64,000 nucleotides of DNA from Bradyrhizobium sp. SZCCT0231 (GCF_018130245.1 NZ_JAFCKP010000004.1:186001-250000), one strand, 5' to 3'. Numbered from the stretch's first letter, positions 41,933-51,064 are shown. Notes: generated by a model not told the origin, from the letters alone. Translations and numbers: made by a program.

Positions 41933-43156
41933 TCACGCATCCAGCCGGCTGAACACCAGCGTGGCGTTGGTGCCGCCGAAGCCGAACGAGTTCGACAGCA
42001 CGGTGCCGATCTTGGCGTTGTCGATGCGCTTGCGCACGATCGGCATGTCGGCGAAGACAGGGTCGAGCTCCTGGATATGCGCGCTCTCGCAGATGAAGCC
42101 GTTGTTCATCATCAGCAGCGAATAGATCGCCTCCTGCACGCCGGTGGCGCCCAGCGAGTGGCCGGTCAGCGCCTTGGTCGCCGAGATCGGCGGGCACTTC
42201 TCGCCGACGCCGAACACTCTTCGGATCGCCTCGATCTCCGGCGGATCGCCGGCCGGTGTCGAGGTCGCATGCGGATTGATGTAGTCGACCTTGGTCTTCA
42301 CCGTCGACATCGCCATGCGCATGCAGCGCTCGGCGCCTTCGCCTGATGGCGCGACCATGTCGTGACCATCCGACGTCGCGCCGTAGCCGACGATCTCGCC
42401 ATAGATGCGCGCGCCGCGCGCCTTGGCATGCTCGAGCTCTTCCAGCACCAGCACGCCGGCGCCGCCGGCGATGACGAAGCCATCGCGATTGAGGTCGTAG
42501 GGACGCGAGGCCGTGGCCGGCGTGTCGTTGTACTTCGAGGACATCGCGCCCATGGCGTCGAACAGCACCGACAGCGACCAGTCCAGCTCCTCGCAGCCGC
42601 CGGCGAAGATGACGTCCTGCTTGCCGATCTGGATGGTCTCATAGGCATTGCCGACACAATGGTTCGACGTCGCGCAGGCCGAGGAGATCGAATAGTTCAC
42701 GCCCTTGATCTTGAACCAGGTCGCAAGCGTCGCGGAGGCGGTCGAGGACATCGCCTTCGGCACCGCAAACGGGCCGACGCGCTTCGGTCCCTTGGAGCGG
42801 GTGATGTCGGCGGCTTCGACGATGGTGCGCGCCGAGGGACCGCCGGAGCCCATGATGATGCCGGTGCGGATGTTGGAGACCTCGTCAGGCGACAAGCCGG
42901 CATCCTGAATCGCCTGCTCCATCGCGATGTGATTCCACGCCGCACCCTGGCCGAGGAAACGCATCGCGCGGCGGTCGACCACGGTCGAGGGATCGAGCGT
43001 CGGCTCACCTTGCACCTGCGAACGGAAGCCGAGCTCGGCATATTTCTCAGCCCGCGAAATGCCCGATTTCGCCTCGTGAAGGCTCGCAAGCACTTCCTGG
43101 GTGTTGTTTCCGATGGACGAGACAATGCCCATCCCGGTGACCACAACCCGCCTCAT
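41933..43156 (-). CDS. fabB: Beta-ketoacyl-ACP synthase I
   Basis: A 407-residue thiolase-fold condensing enzyme. The nucleophile Cys is in [14 protein letters not shown] and the two catalytic His are in [11 protein letters not shown] and [13 protein letters not shown]. It elongates acyl-ACP and, with FabA, sustains unsaturated fatty acid synthesis. Its position directly after fabA (41 bases) supports FabB over FabF. The N-terminus [18 protein letters not shown] is typical. Confidence 0.94.
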   Translation of the reverse strand: MRRVVVTGMGIVSSIGNNTQEVLASLHEAKSGISRAEKYAELGFRSQVQGEPTLDPSTVVDRRAMRFLGQGAAWNHIAMEQAIQDAGLSPDEVSNIRTGIIMGSGGPSARTIVEAADITRSKGPKRVGPFAVPKAMSSTASATLATWFKIKGVNYSISSACATSNHCVGNAYETIQIGKQDVIFAGGCEELDWSLSVLFDAMGAMSSKYNDTPATASRPYDLNRDGFVIAGGAGVLVLEELEHAKARGARIYGEIVGYGATSDGHDMVAPSGEGAERCMRMAMSTVKTKVDYINPHATSTPAGDPPEIEAIRRVFGVGEKCPPISATKALTGHSLGATGVQEAIYSLLMMNNGFICESAHIQELDPVFADMPIVRKRIDNAKIGTVLSNSFGFGGTNATLVFSRLDA

Positions 43157-43197
43157 GACAGCCTCGCCTAAATCGTTGTCTCTCTTGGTGATGCGCC

Positions 43198-43719
43198 TCA
43201 GCCCAGGCTCGTGCCCTGCTTGAACAGGCCGACCTTCAGATCCTTGGCGCGATAGATAATCTGGTCATCGACCGAAAGCCACCCGTCGGCGATACCGAGC
43301 ACCAGCTTTGACCGCATCACGCGCTTGATGTCGACGTTGTACACAACCTTGCGGGCCTCGGGCAGCACCTGGCCGCTGAACTTCAGCTCGTTCAGGCCGA
43401 GCGCGCGACCGCGACCTTCGCCGCCGGTCCAGCCCAGATAAAAGCCGACCATTTGCCACAGCGCATCCAGGCCGAGGCACCCGGGCATGACGGGATCGTT
43501 CTTGAAGTGGCAGCCGAAGAACCAGAGGTCGGGCTTCACGTCGAGCTCGGCGCGCACCAGGCCCTTGCCGAACTCGCCGCCATTGTCGTTGATATCGGTG
43601 ATGCGATCGAACATCAGCATCGGCGGCAGCGGCAGCTGGGCATTGCCCGGGCCGAACATCTCGCCGCGGGCACAGGCCAGCAGATCTTCGTATTCGTAAC
43701 CGTTGCGCCTGTTCAGCAT
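43198..43719 (-). CDS. fabA: 3-hydroxydecanoyl-ACP dehydratase/isomerase
   Basis: A 173-residue hot-dog fold enzyme. The active-site His and Asp are in [23 protein letters not shown] (split here by position), which is diagnostic of FabA. It dehydrates hydroxydecanoyl-ACP and isomerises the product, the branch point for unsaturated fatty acids. It is the first gene of fabA-fabB-fabI and divergent from irr. The 353-base gap between them holds the irr promoter; the fabA-proximal part shows nothing I can identify. Confidence 0.95.
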   Translation of the reverse strand: MLNRRNGYEYEDLLACARGEMFGPGNAQLPLPPMLMFDRITDINDNGGEFGKGLVRAELDVKPDLWFFGCHFKNDPVMPGCLGLDALWQMVGFYLGWTGGEGRGRALGLNELKFSGQVLPEARKVVYNVDIKRVMRSKLVLGIADGWLSVDDQIIYRAKDLKVGLFKQGTSLG

Positions 43720-44005
43720 TCACGAGCCTCTGTTCAAATCCCGGTTGAGCGGCGTTTTTTTGGCGAAATGGGCCCCGTCTCGATCGGGGAGCAACGCCAA
43801 TTGCCACCGCCGGCCGCGACTCGCGCAAGCCCCGAATGGACTGCGCCCCAAGCTTTCATGCCCGGCTGCGCCAAAATCGGCTGAGCGGAACCGCGCGCTC
43901 TCTAACACAGGCTATTTCGGGTGGCAAAGCGCATCCATGAAGTTAAAATGACGCGCTCCCCGGGCGGTTCCAAGCCTGATTAGAACCTCTCTAGTTGCGA
44001 GAAAC

Positions 44006-44034
44006 TTGCATCTGCATCTTTCTGTTCTTATATT
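44006..44034 (+). promoter_or_regulatory. irr promoter with overlapping Fur/Mur hexamer repeats
   Basis: TTGCAT (44006-44011) and TATATT (44029-44034) are spaced by 17 bases, a good promoter 32 bases before irr's leader. TGCATC is directly repeated at 44007-44012 and 44013-44018, followed by the weaker TTTCTG. Published work on Bradyrhizobium japonicum describes a Fur site in the irr promoter made of three imperfect hexamer direct repeats, as I recall. The overlap with -35 and spacer fits repression. Confidence 0.65.
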
Positions 44035-44072
44035 ACAGAGAGATATTGTTCACGCGTGCCCGAAATCTGGAA

Positions 44073-44564
44073 ATGAGCGAGAATACCGCGCCCCATCACG
44101 ACGACGACGTCCATGCCGCGGCCCTTCTGTCCGGCCGCCAGCCGGCCCTGACCGGCTGCCCCTGGCACGACGTTAACGAAATGCTCCAGTCCGCGGGGCT
44201 CCGTCCGACGCGCCAGCGCATGGCGCTGGGCTGGCTCCTGTTCGGCAAGGGCGCACGCCACCTCACGGCTGAAATGCTCTACGAGGAAGCGACGCTGGCC
44301 AAGGTCCCGGTGTCGCTGGCGACCGTCTACAACACGCTGAACCAGCTCACCGATGCCGGGCTGCTCCGCCAGGTCAGTGTCGACGGCACCAAGACCTATT
44401 TCGACACCAACGTCACCACCCACCACCATTATTACCTCGAGAACAGCCACGAGCTGGTCGACATCGAGGATCCGCATCTGGCGCTGTCGAAGATGCCGGA
44501 GGTGCCCGAGGGCTACGAGATCTCCCGCATCGATATGGTCGTGCGCCTGCGCAAGAAGCGCTGA
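44073..44564 (+). CDS. irr: Iron response regulator Irr
   Basis: A 163-residue Fur-superfamily regulator of heme and iron genes. The heme-regulatory motif GCPWHD places Cys29, and His117-His119 in TTHHHYY form the second heme site; both match the known B. japonicum Irr. Heme binding leads to degradation of the protein. The winged helix includes PVSLATVYNTLNQLTDAGLL. The ATG at 44073 is supported by these residue numbers. The promoter upstream carries repeats typical of control by the Fur/Mur protein encoded at 10648. Confidence 0.97.
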   Translation: MSENTAPHHDDDVHAAALLSGRQPALTGCPWHDVNEMLQSAGLRPTRQRMALGWLLFGKGARHLTAEMLYEEATLAKVPVSLATVYNTLNQLTDAGLLRQVSVDGTKTYFDTNVTTHHHYYLENSHELVDIEDPHLALSKMPEVPEGYEISRIDMVVRLRKKR

Positions 44565-44592
44565 AGCATCAGTCCTAAACCGTTGATTTAGT

Positions 44593-44677
44593 CGTCATGG
44601 CCGGGCTTGTCCCGGCCATCCACGTCTTGGGACTAGTCAGAAGAGCGTGGATGCCCGGGACAAGCCCGAGCATGACG
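44593..44677. repeat. Palindromic intergenic repeat (GGCCGGGCTTGTCCCGG type)
   Basis: Outer arms CGTCATG (44593-44599) and CATGACG (44671-44677). Inside, CGGGCTTGTCCCGG on the left is complementary to the CCGGGACAAGCCCG stretch on the right, and a CCACG/CGTGG pair completes the stem. It lies between convergent irr and the SH3 protein gene. A minimal hairpin of the same unit is at 20401-20431. Confidence 0.8.
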
Positions 44678-44704
44678 CTGGAGCAATAGCTCGCTTCTAT
44701 CGCG

Positions 44705-45235
44705 TCAATTCACCTGCTCGTCCGAATAAACGCCCCAGAGGCGTTCCTGCTGGATCCAGCCGTCAAAGCCGTTGCCGATGACGCGGCACCAGCTTGCGGT
44801 GCACTTCTTGACCTGCGTGACGACGCCGGCCTGGAGCTTTGCCGCAACCGCGCTGTCGGGATCGGGCCGGTCATAGATCGGGGCGAGGTCGTCCTTGTGC
44901 TTCATGGTGACGACCGCGGTGCGGCGGCCCGACAGCAGCGAGTGATAGACCCAGCCCTCGGCGCCTTCGGAATCGCGCACCCGGCGCCAGTTCTCGAATT
45001 CGGCGGTGATTTCGACCGGCAGGCCGGCGCGGGTGTAGACCCAGGCGACGTCATTGTCCTTGGTCGGGCCGGCGCGGACGTTCACGTGATCCGATTTGAG
45101 GCTGACATAGCGCGGCACCGGCAAGCCGCTGGCGGTCTGCGGGGTAGTATCCTTCGCCGAATGCGAGGGGCCGATCGAGGCGCTCAACCAAGTGCAAACG
45201 AGCGCCAACACCGAACAAAAACGCCCCAACGCCAT
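44705..45235 (-). CDS. Exported SH3-domain protein
   Basis: A 176-residue protein with a signal peptide (ALGRFCSVLALVCTWLSASIG) and two bacterial SH3-like domains. The first covers about residues 40-105 (VSLKSDHVNVRAGPTKDNDVA). The second covers about 115-170 and contains KCTASWCRV, whose two Cys may form a disulfide. Such proteins sit in the periplasm and often bind peptidoglycan. ATG 45235 is used rather than the TTG one codon upstream. There is no enzyme domain. Confidence 0.83.
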   Translation of the reverse strand: MALGRFCSVLALVCTWLSASIGPSHSAKDTTPQTASGLPVPRYVSLKSDHVNVRAGPTKDNDVAWVYTRAGLPVEITAEFENWRRVRDSEGAEGWVYHSLLSGRRTAVVTMKHKDDLAPIYDRPDPDSAVAAKLQAGVVTQVKKCTASWCRVIGNGFDGWIQQERLWGVYSDEQVN

Positions 45236-45393
45236 CAACCTGTCTCCTGTCGAAGACCCGGCCAGGCCGGATCCTCACCCCGAATTCCAAAAACCCTGCC
45301 GCGTCTGCCCCTGCATCCCGCCCCACGCGGGTTCCAACCCTTGAGCCCGTGGTTCTTGTCTTGGCCCGGCCTTCTGCTAGAGAGGACGAGCAC

Positions 45394-45498
45394 TTGAACA
45401 ACCAGTTTGCCCCGATTTTCCAGCCGGAAATGTCGGGAGAGCTTGGAGGAAACGCCGGGGACGGACACGGCAAGGGCAGTGTCGAACAACCGGGTTAA
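45394..45498 (+). CDS. Possible 34-residue small protein
   Basis: In the 326-base gap 45236-45561 an open frame starts with TTG, preceded eight bases upstream by AGAGAGGA. It encodes a Gly-rich peptide with the stretch MSGELGGNAGDGHGKG. It ends at TAA 63 bases before the dehydrogenase gene and could be a leader peptide or be spurious. There is no homology that I recognise. The rest of the gap shows no clear promoter. Confidence 0.2.
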   Translation: MNNQFAPIFQPEMSGELGGNAGDGHGKGSVEQPG

Positions 45499-45561
45499 TG
45501 AGGCCTCAACGACCGGCCTTTGACGACAGAGGCGGCCTGCGACGCCTCATGAGAGCAGGAC

Positions 45562-46563
45562 ATGTCGGTGAAGAAAAAGCCCCTCGTCGTAGTGACGCGC
45601 AAGCTGCCGGATTCGATCGAGACGCGGATGCGCGAGCTGTTCGACGCGCGGATCAATCTCGACGATACGCCGATGTCGGCCGATCAGATCGCGGAAGCCG
45701 CGCGCACCGCCGACGTGCTGGTTCCGACCGTGACCGATCAGATCAGCGCCGATGTCGTGAACCAGCCTGATTGCAAGCTCCGCCTGATCGCCAATTTCGG
45801 CAACGGCGTCGACAACATCGACGTCGCAGCCGCCCATGCCCGCGGCATCACCGTCACCAATACGCCGAAGGTTCTGACCGAAGATACCGCCGACATGACC
45901 ATGGCGCTGATCCTCGCCGTGCCCAGGCGAATGATCGAAGGTGCCTCGATCCTGACGGAAGGAAAGCCCTGGGCGGGCTGGTCGCCGACCTGGATGCTCG
46001 GCCACCGCATCGGGGGAAAACGTCTCGGCATCGTCGGCATGGGCCGCATCGGCCAGGCGGTGGCGCGCCGCGCCCGTGCCTTCGGCCTGCAGATCCACTA
46101 TCACAACCGCCGTCCCGTCGCCCCTGTCATCGCCGAAGAGCTTGGCGCGACCTACTGGGAAAGCCTCGACCAGATGCTGGCGCGGATGGACATCATCTCG
46201 GTGAACTGCCCGCACACGCCCGCGACCTACCATCTGCTCTCGGCGCGGCGGCTGAAGCTGATCCGCAAGGACGCCTACATCGTCAACACCGCGCGCGGCG
46301 AGGTGACCGACGAGGACACGCTGATCAAGCTGATCGAGGGTGGCGAGATCGGCGGCGCCGGCCTCGACGTCTACGAGCACGAGCCCGCGGTCAATCCAAA
46401 ATTGGTACGGCTCGCCAAGGCCGGCAAGGTGACGCTGCTGCCGCATATGGGCTCGGCCACGATCGAGGGCCGCGTCGAGATGGGCGAGAAGGTGATCATC
46501 AACATCCGCACCTTCCTCGACGCCCACAAGCCGCCGGACCGCGTGCTGCCGAGCATGCTGTGA
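45562..46563 (+). CDS. D-2-hydroxyacid dehydrogenase (glyoxylate/glycerate type)
   Basis: A 333-residue NAD(P)-dependent dehydrogenase. The nucleotide-binding GMGRIGQAVARRA lies near residue 160. The catalytic Arg is in NTARGEV, the Glu in the segment near EHEP, and the His in LLPHMGSAT. The sequence resembles GyaR-type D-glycerate dehydrogenase/glyoxylate reductase, which reduces glyoxylate or hydroxypyruvate. No regulator lies next to it, and the exact substrate is inferred from similarity. Confidence 0.88.
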   Translation: MSVKKKPLVVVTRKLPDSIETRMRELFDARINLDDTPMSADQIAEAARTADVLVPTVTDQISADVVNQPDCKLRLIANFGNGVDNIDVAAAHARGITVTNTPKVLTEDTADMTMALILAVPRRMIEGASILTEGKPWAGWSPTWMLGHRIGGKRLGIVGMGRIGQAVARRARAFGLQIHYHNRRPVAPVIAEELGATYWESLDQMLARMDIISVNCPHTPATYHLLSARRLKLIRKDAYIVNTARGEVTDEDTLIKLIEGGEIGGAGLDVYEHEPAVNPKLVRLAKAGKVTLLPHMGSATIEGRVEMGEKVIINIRTFLDAHKPPDRVLPSML

Positions 46564-46566
46564 GGT

Positions 46567-47478
46567 TTACTTTCCGCGCCCTTCGCGCTTGCGCCAATCC
46601 GCGACGAAATCGATGAACGCGCGCAGTGCCGGCGGCGTCTGGCGCCGGCTCGGATAGTACAGGAACGGACCTGGAAACGGCTCGCACCAATCCTCCATCA
46701 GGCTGACCAGAGCGCCGGACTTCACGGCATCGCCGACATAGCCGTCGAGCGTGGCCCAGATGCCCACGCCGTCGAGCGCGGCGCGCATCGCAAGGTTCAT
46801 ATTGGTCGAGATCAGCTTCGCCGGCGGATCGACCTTCACGACCTGCCCGGCTCTCTCGAATTCCAGATCGTGCATGACGCCGCTCGAATAGCGCGCGCGG
46901 ATGCAATCATGTTCCAGCAGATCCTTCGGATGGTTCGGCCTGCCGCGGCGCGCGAGGTAGTCGGGCGATGCGACGACGACATAGTGCTGCGGGCCGCTCA
47001 GCGGGATCGCCACCATGTCCTGCGCGAGATGCTCGCCATAGCGCACGCCGGCATCGTAACCGGCGCTGACGATGTCGACGAAGCCGCTTTCGCTGACGAT
47101 GTCGAGATCGACCTGCGGATGGGCGCTCAGGAACGGCCCGGCCATCGGCGCCAGCACCAGATCGACCGCAGGCGGCGGCGCATTGATGCGCAGGCGGCCC
47201 GAGGCGACCTCGCGCAGGCCCCGCATCTGGTCCAGCGCATCGCCGACATCGCGTAGCGCCGGCGCCACCCGCGACAGCAGCAGCTCGCCTGCCTCGGTCA
47301 GCGCGACGCTGCGGGTGGTACGGTTCATCAGGCGGACGCCGAGACGCTCCTCCAGGTCGCGCAGGCGCTGGCTAAGACTCGATACCGACACGCGCATTTC
47401 GACCGCCGCGCGCCGGAAATTGCGGGTGCGGGCAACCGCCACGAAGACATCGAGATCGCGCAGGTCAGGCTCGGCCAT
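46567..47478 (-). CDS. LysR-family transcriptional regulator
   Basis: A 303-residue LysR regulator. The N-terminal helix-turn-helix is in LRDLDVFVAVARTRNFRRAA, followed by SVSSLSQRLRDLEERLGVRL. The C-terminal effector domain contains FVDIVSAGYDAGVRYGEHL, typical of the DsdC/AaeR-like group that acts on oxidoreductase genes. It is divergent from the aldo/keto reductase gene. A perfect palindrome begins at its start codon. Confidence 0.9.
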   Translation of the reverse strand: MAEPDLRDLDVFVAVARTRNFRRAAVEMRVSVSSLSQRLRDLEERLGVRLMNRTTRSVALTEAGELLLSRVAPALRDVGDALDQMRGLREVASGRLRINAPPPAVDLVLAPMAGPFLSAHPQVDLDIVSESGFVDIVSAGYDAGVRYGEHLAQDMVAIPLSGPQHYVVVASPDYLARRGRPNHPKDLLEHDCIRARYSSGVMHDLEFERAGQVVKVDPPAKLISTNMNLAMRAALDGVGIWATLDGYVGDAVKSGALVSLMEDWCEPFPGPFLYYPSRRQTPPALRAFIDFVADWRKREGRGK

Positions 47479-47497
47479 TGTTCACCATTGTGAACAA
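47478..47497. promoter_or_regulatory. Palindrome at the LysR start, probable operator
   Basis: TTGTTCAC (47478-47485) and GTGAACAA (47490-47497) form a perfect 8-base inverted repeat with a four-base spacer. Its first base is the last base of the LysR ATG. The 118-base gap separates lysR from the divergent reductase gene. The size and T-N11-A layout fit a LysR-type operator for autorepression and control of the reductase. Confidence 0.6.
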
Positions 47498-47596
47498 GCC
47501 ATTCTGGATTGTCCAGCTTATCGGCCCAATCGGGCAGACGCATATCAGCCTCGTCACGCGGCGCAATCAGCTTGCCGCCTTTCGAGGAGAGCCATC

Positions 47597-48604
47597 ATGG
47601 AACAACGCACACTCGGTTCAACCGGCCCCACCGTCTCAAGCCTCGGTCTCGGCTGCATGGCCATGTCGGACGCCTATGGTCCTTCCGATCGCGGCGAGAG
47701 CATCGCCACCATCCATGCGGCGTTCGATGCCGGCATCACGCTGCTCGACACCGGTGACTTCTACGCCATGGGCCACAATGAGATGCTGCTCCGCGAGGCG
47801 CTGAAGGACGTCGCGCGCGACAAGGTGCAGATCAGCGTGAAGTTCGGCGCCCTGCGCGGCCCCGCCGGCGAATTCGCGGGAATGGACACCAGGCCGGCTG
47901 CGACCAGGAACTTCCTTGCCTATTCGCTGCAACGGCTCGGCACTGACTACATCGACATCTACCGCCCGGCACGGCTCGATCCGAGCGTGCCTATCGAGGA
48001 GACCATCGGCGGCCTCGCCGATCTCGTGAAGGCCGGCTACATCAGGAATATCGGCCTGTCGGAGGTCGGCTCCGACACCATCCGCCGCGCGCACGCCGTG
48101 CATCCGATCGCCGATCTCCAGATCGAATATTCGCTGATCGAGCGCGGCATCGAGCGCGACATCCTCAAGACCTGCCGCGAGCTCGGCATCGGCATCACGG
48201 CCTATGGCGTGCTCGCGCGCGGGCTGATCAGCGGCCATTGGACCAAGGACAGCGGCAAGGCCGGCAGGGACTACCGGCTGATGACGCCACGCTTCCAGGG
48301 CGCAAATCTCGACGCCAATCTCGCGCTGGCGGACTCCCTGCGTACGATCGCCACCGAGATCGGCGCAACGCCGGCGCAGGTCGCGATTGCCTGGGTCGCG
48401 GCGCAGGGTAAGGAGATCGTGCCGCTGGTCGGCGCAAGAACCCGCATCCGCCTCACCGAAGCGCTCGGCGCGACCAGGGTCACGCTGACACAGGCTCATC
48501 TGGCGGCGCTGGCAAAAGCCTTCCCGCCAAACGTTGCAGCCGGCACGCGCTATGCTGCCGAGCAGATGGCGCATCTCGACAGCGAGAAGCCGGCGACGGC
48601 GTAA
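47597..48604 (+). CDS. Aldo/keto reductase lacking the usual catalytic His
   Basis: A 335-residue TIM-barrel aldo/keto reductase. The Asp and Tyr of the tetrad are in TLLDTGDFYAMG and the Lys in ISVKFG. The position normally occupied by His (YxQHRxDP) reads IYRPARLDP, so the His is Ala. I recall related rhizobial proteins with the same RPARLDP motif, suggesting a subfamily rather than damage. ATG 47597 has GAGGAGAG upstream. It is divergent from the LysR gene, its likely regulator. Confidence 0.88.
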   Translation: MEQRTLGSTGPTVSSLGLGCMAMSDAYGPSDRGESIATIHAAFDAGITLLDTGDFYAMGHNEMLLREALKDVARDKVQISVKFGALRGPAGEFAGMDTRPAATRNFLAYSLQRLGTDYIDIYRPARLDPSVPIEETIGGLADLVKAGYIRNIGLSEVGSDTIRRAHAVHPIADLQIEYSLIERGIERDILKTCRELGIGITAYGVLARGLISGHWTKDSGKAGRDYRLMTPRFQGANLDANLALADSLRTIATEIGATPAQVAIAWVAAQGKEIVPLVGARTRIRLTEALGATRVTLTQAHLAALAKAFPPNVAAGTRYAAEQMAHLDSEKPATA

Positions 48605-48613
48605 CCGCAGCAA

Positions 48614-49417
48614 TCAGGTGCGATGGACGCTGAGATCCTCGAACACAGGCCCGTCGCCGTTGAGCGGATTGGCCGGGTCGCGCGCGTAGCGCAGCGTCTC
48701 GAAGCGCATCGCGCGCGCATCGATCATCAGGAGGCGGCCGACGAGGCCGTCGCCGAAGCCGACGATCTCGCGGATCGCCTCCAGCGCCATCATCGAGCCG
48801 AGCACGCCCGCCAGTGCGCCCATGACCCCGGCCTCGGCACAGGCCGGAACGGTTCCGGGCGGTGGCGCTTCCGGAAACAGGCAGCGGTAGGTCGGATTGA
48901 ACTCGCCCTGCTCGTTCGTCTCGTGCGCACGGATGGTGGTGAGCGAGCCGTCGAAGGTGCCGAGCGCCGCCGTGATCAGCGGCCGCTTGGCGAAGAAGCA
49001 GGCGTCGGAGACGAGATAGCGCGTCGAGAAATTGTCGGAGCCGTCGAGCACGAGGTCGTAGTCGCCGATCAGGCTGAGCGCATTGTCGGCGTTGAGCCAG
49101 GTGGCGTGACCGACAAAGCGGACATGCGGATTAAGGGCCGCAATCCGCTCGGCCGCGCTCTCGACCTTGTGGCGGCCGATATCGGGCGTCGTATGGATCA
49201 CCTGGCGCTGCAGGTTGGACAACGACACCACGTCGTCGTCGACCACGCCGAGCGTGCCGACGCCGGCGGCGGCCAGATACATCAAAGCGGGCGCGCCGAG
49301 CCCGCCGGCACCGATCACCAGCACGGAGGCCCGCTTCAGCGCAGCCTGGCCGGGACCGCCGACATCGCGCAGCACGATATGGCGGGCATAGCGTTCGAGT
49401 TCGTCCGGGCTCAGCAT
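48614..49417 (-). CDS. MoeB/ThiF family adenylyltransferase
   Basis: A 267-residue E1-like protein that adenylates the C-terminus of a ubiquitin-fold sulfur carrier such as MoaD or ThiS. The nucleotide loop is VIGAGGLGAPALMYLAAAGV and the segment RQVIHTTPDIGRHKVESA is conserved. YRCLFPEAPPPG and PACAEAGVMG keep two Cys, but the C-terminal zinc CxxC of E. coli MoeB is not present. There is no rhodanese domain. No moaD or thiS lies nearby, so MoeB versus ThiF cannot be decided. Confidence 0.85.
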   Translation of the reverse strand: MLSPDELERYARHIVLRDVGGPGQAALKRASVLVIGAGGLGAPALMYLAAAGVGTLGVVDDDVVSLSNLQRQVIHTTPDIGRHKVESAAERIAALNPHVRFVGHATWLNADNALSLIGDYDLVLDGSDNFSTRYLVSDACFFAKRPLITAALGTFDGSLTTIRAHETNEQGEFNPTYRCLFPEAPPPGTVPACAEAGVMGALAGVLGSMMALEAIREIVGFGDGLVGRLLMIDARAMRFETLRYARDPANPLNGDGPVFEDLSVHRT

Positions 49418-49452
49418 CGTCGTACGCCTCTCCTATCGCGCCTTCGCTCTCG

Positions 49453-49585
49453 ATCCTCATGGTGAGGAGCGCGGAACGCGCTCTCCGGACGATGCTCCGC
49501 ATCGCCGGGCGAACCATGAAGGCCCCGATCTCGCTTGTGGCCATCCTTCGAGACGCGGCCTTCAGGCCGCTCCTCAGGATGAGGG
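49453..49585. repeat. Palindromic intergenic repeat (CCTCATGGTGAGGAGC type)
   Basis: The left arm CCTCATGGTGAGGAGC (49455-49470) pairs with GCTCCTCAGGATGAGG (49569-49584) with two internal mismatches. Inner hairpins such as GCGCGGAACGCGC are present. It occupies the gap upstream of both the MoeB/ThiF gene and the divergent secreted protein. Confidence 0.75.
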
Positions 49586-49705
49586 CTTGAGTTCGCGACT
49601 CTCTAAGCCACCTGAACCACCGCAACATTGTTCGCGACCAACGAGATGTGCTTGAATGGCATGCTTTTCAATGTTTTGGCGTTCAATGGGCTGGCTGGAT
49701 TTGTC

Positions 49706-51064
49706 ATGAGATCGATGCTTGCGGCAACCTTGATGTTTGCGGCCGCCACAGGCGCGAACGCCCAGATGACGGCGCCACAGGTCCCCGGCGCCAAGCCGAA
49801 AACGGTCCAGACCGTACCGATTCAGCCTCCCGCAATGCAGACGCCGTCGGCGACGGCCGATGCCATGGCAAGAGCGGAGCGGCTGGCGCTCCAGTCCGAC
49901 CTCGCCTGGGCCGGCCAATATAACGGCGCCATCACCGGCGACGTCAGCGAGCGCATGGTCAACGCCATCAAGGAATACCAGAAGGCCAAGGGCGGCAAGC
50001 CGACCGGCGTGCTCAATCCGCAGGAGCGCGCCGCGCTCGCCGAGACGGCGCGAAAGAAGCAGGAGGGGGTCGGCTGGAAGATCGTGACGGAGCCGACCAG
50101 CGGCGCCCGGCTCGGCATCCCCGGCAAGCTGGTGCCGCAGCAGGCAAGCGACGCCAACGGCTCGAAATGGACCTCGCCGACCGGCACGGTTCAGGTGCTG
50201 CTCAGCCGCCGCAAGGAGGCGAACCCGACCTCGGCGAAGCTTGCCGACCTGGAGAAGGAACCGTCCGGGCGCAAGGTCAACTACACCGTGGTGAAGCCCG
50301 ACTTCTTCGTGCTGTCGGGATTGCAGGGCCTGAAGAAATTCTACGTTCGCGGCACCTTCAAGGGCGACGAGGTCCGCACCATGACGATCCTCTACGACCA
50401 GGCGACCGAGAACACGATCGATCCGGTCGTGATCGCGATGTCGAGCGCGTTCAATGCATTTCCGTCGGGAGTGCTGGCCGGGCCGCCGCCGCGCAAGACC
50501 GTCGAATACGGCACCGGAATCGTCGTCAGCGACGATGGTGCGATCGTCACCGACCGCCTCGTCACCGATGGCTGCCTCGCGATCACGATCGCCGGCCACG
50601 GCAGCGCCGACCGTCTCGCCGAGGACAAGGAGCACGATCTCGCGCTCCTGCACATCTACGGCGCGCGCGGCCTGAAGCCGCTCAGCCTCGCCGGCGGTGC
50701 AGCGAAGGCGAATGTCGATGTCGTCGGCATCGCCGATCCGCAGAGCCAGGGCGGTGCGGCCGGCGTGTCGAGCCTCAAGGCGTCGCTGGCGCCGGTCACC
50801 TCAAGCAACTCCGCACTGTCTCCGCCACCGGCGGTGGGATTTTCCGGTGGTCCGGCGATCGACGGCGACGGCAAGTTCGCCGGCATCGCGCTGCTGAAGC
50901 CGGCAATGGTCGCAGGGCCCGCAACGTCGGTGCCGGCATCACAGGCGCTGATGGTCTCCGCGGAGACGGTGCGCAATTTCGTCAAGGCGAACGCCGTCAC
51001 CGCAAACGGCACGTCGACGGATGCGAAAGCCGCCGTCGTGCGCGTGATCTGCGTGCGGAAGTAA
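49706..51064 (+). CDS. Secreted peptidoglycan-binding protein with degenerate trypsin-like domain
   Basis: A 452-residue exported protein: signal peptide (SMLAATLMFAAATGANA), a peptidoglycan-binding-1-like domain near residues 55-110 (YNGAITGDVSERMVNAIKEYQ), a middle domain of unknown type, and a C-terminal trypsin/HtrA-like fold from about 270. In that fold GTGIVVSDDGAIVTDRLVTDG lacks the His of the usual TNNHVV, the EHDLALL Asp is kept, and the Ser motif is GFSGGP. It is therefore probably not an active protease. ATG 49706 gives a compact signal peptide; ATG 49661 is possible. Confidence 0.75.
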   Translation: MRSMLAATLMFAAATGANAQMTAPQVPGAKPKTVQTVPIQPPAMQTPSATADAMARAERLALQSDLAWAGQYNGAITGDVSERMVNAIKEYQKAKGGKPTGVLNPQERAALAETARKKQEGVGWKIVTEPTSGARLGIPGKLVPQQASDANGSKWTSPTGTVQVLLSRRKEANPTSAKLADLEKEPSGRKVNYTVVKPDFFVLSGLQGLKKFYVRGTFKGDEVRTMTILYDQATENTIDPVVIAMSSAFNAFPSGVLAGPPPRKTVEYGTGIVVSDDGAIVTDRLVTDGCLAITIAGHGSADRLAEDKEHDLALLHIYGARGLKPLSLAGGAAKANVDVVGIADPQSQGGAAGVSSLKASLAPVTSSNSALSPPPAVGFSGGPAIDGDGKFAGIALLKPAMVAGPATSVPASQALMVSAETVRNFVKANAVTANGTSTDAKAAVVRVICVRK

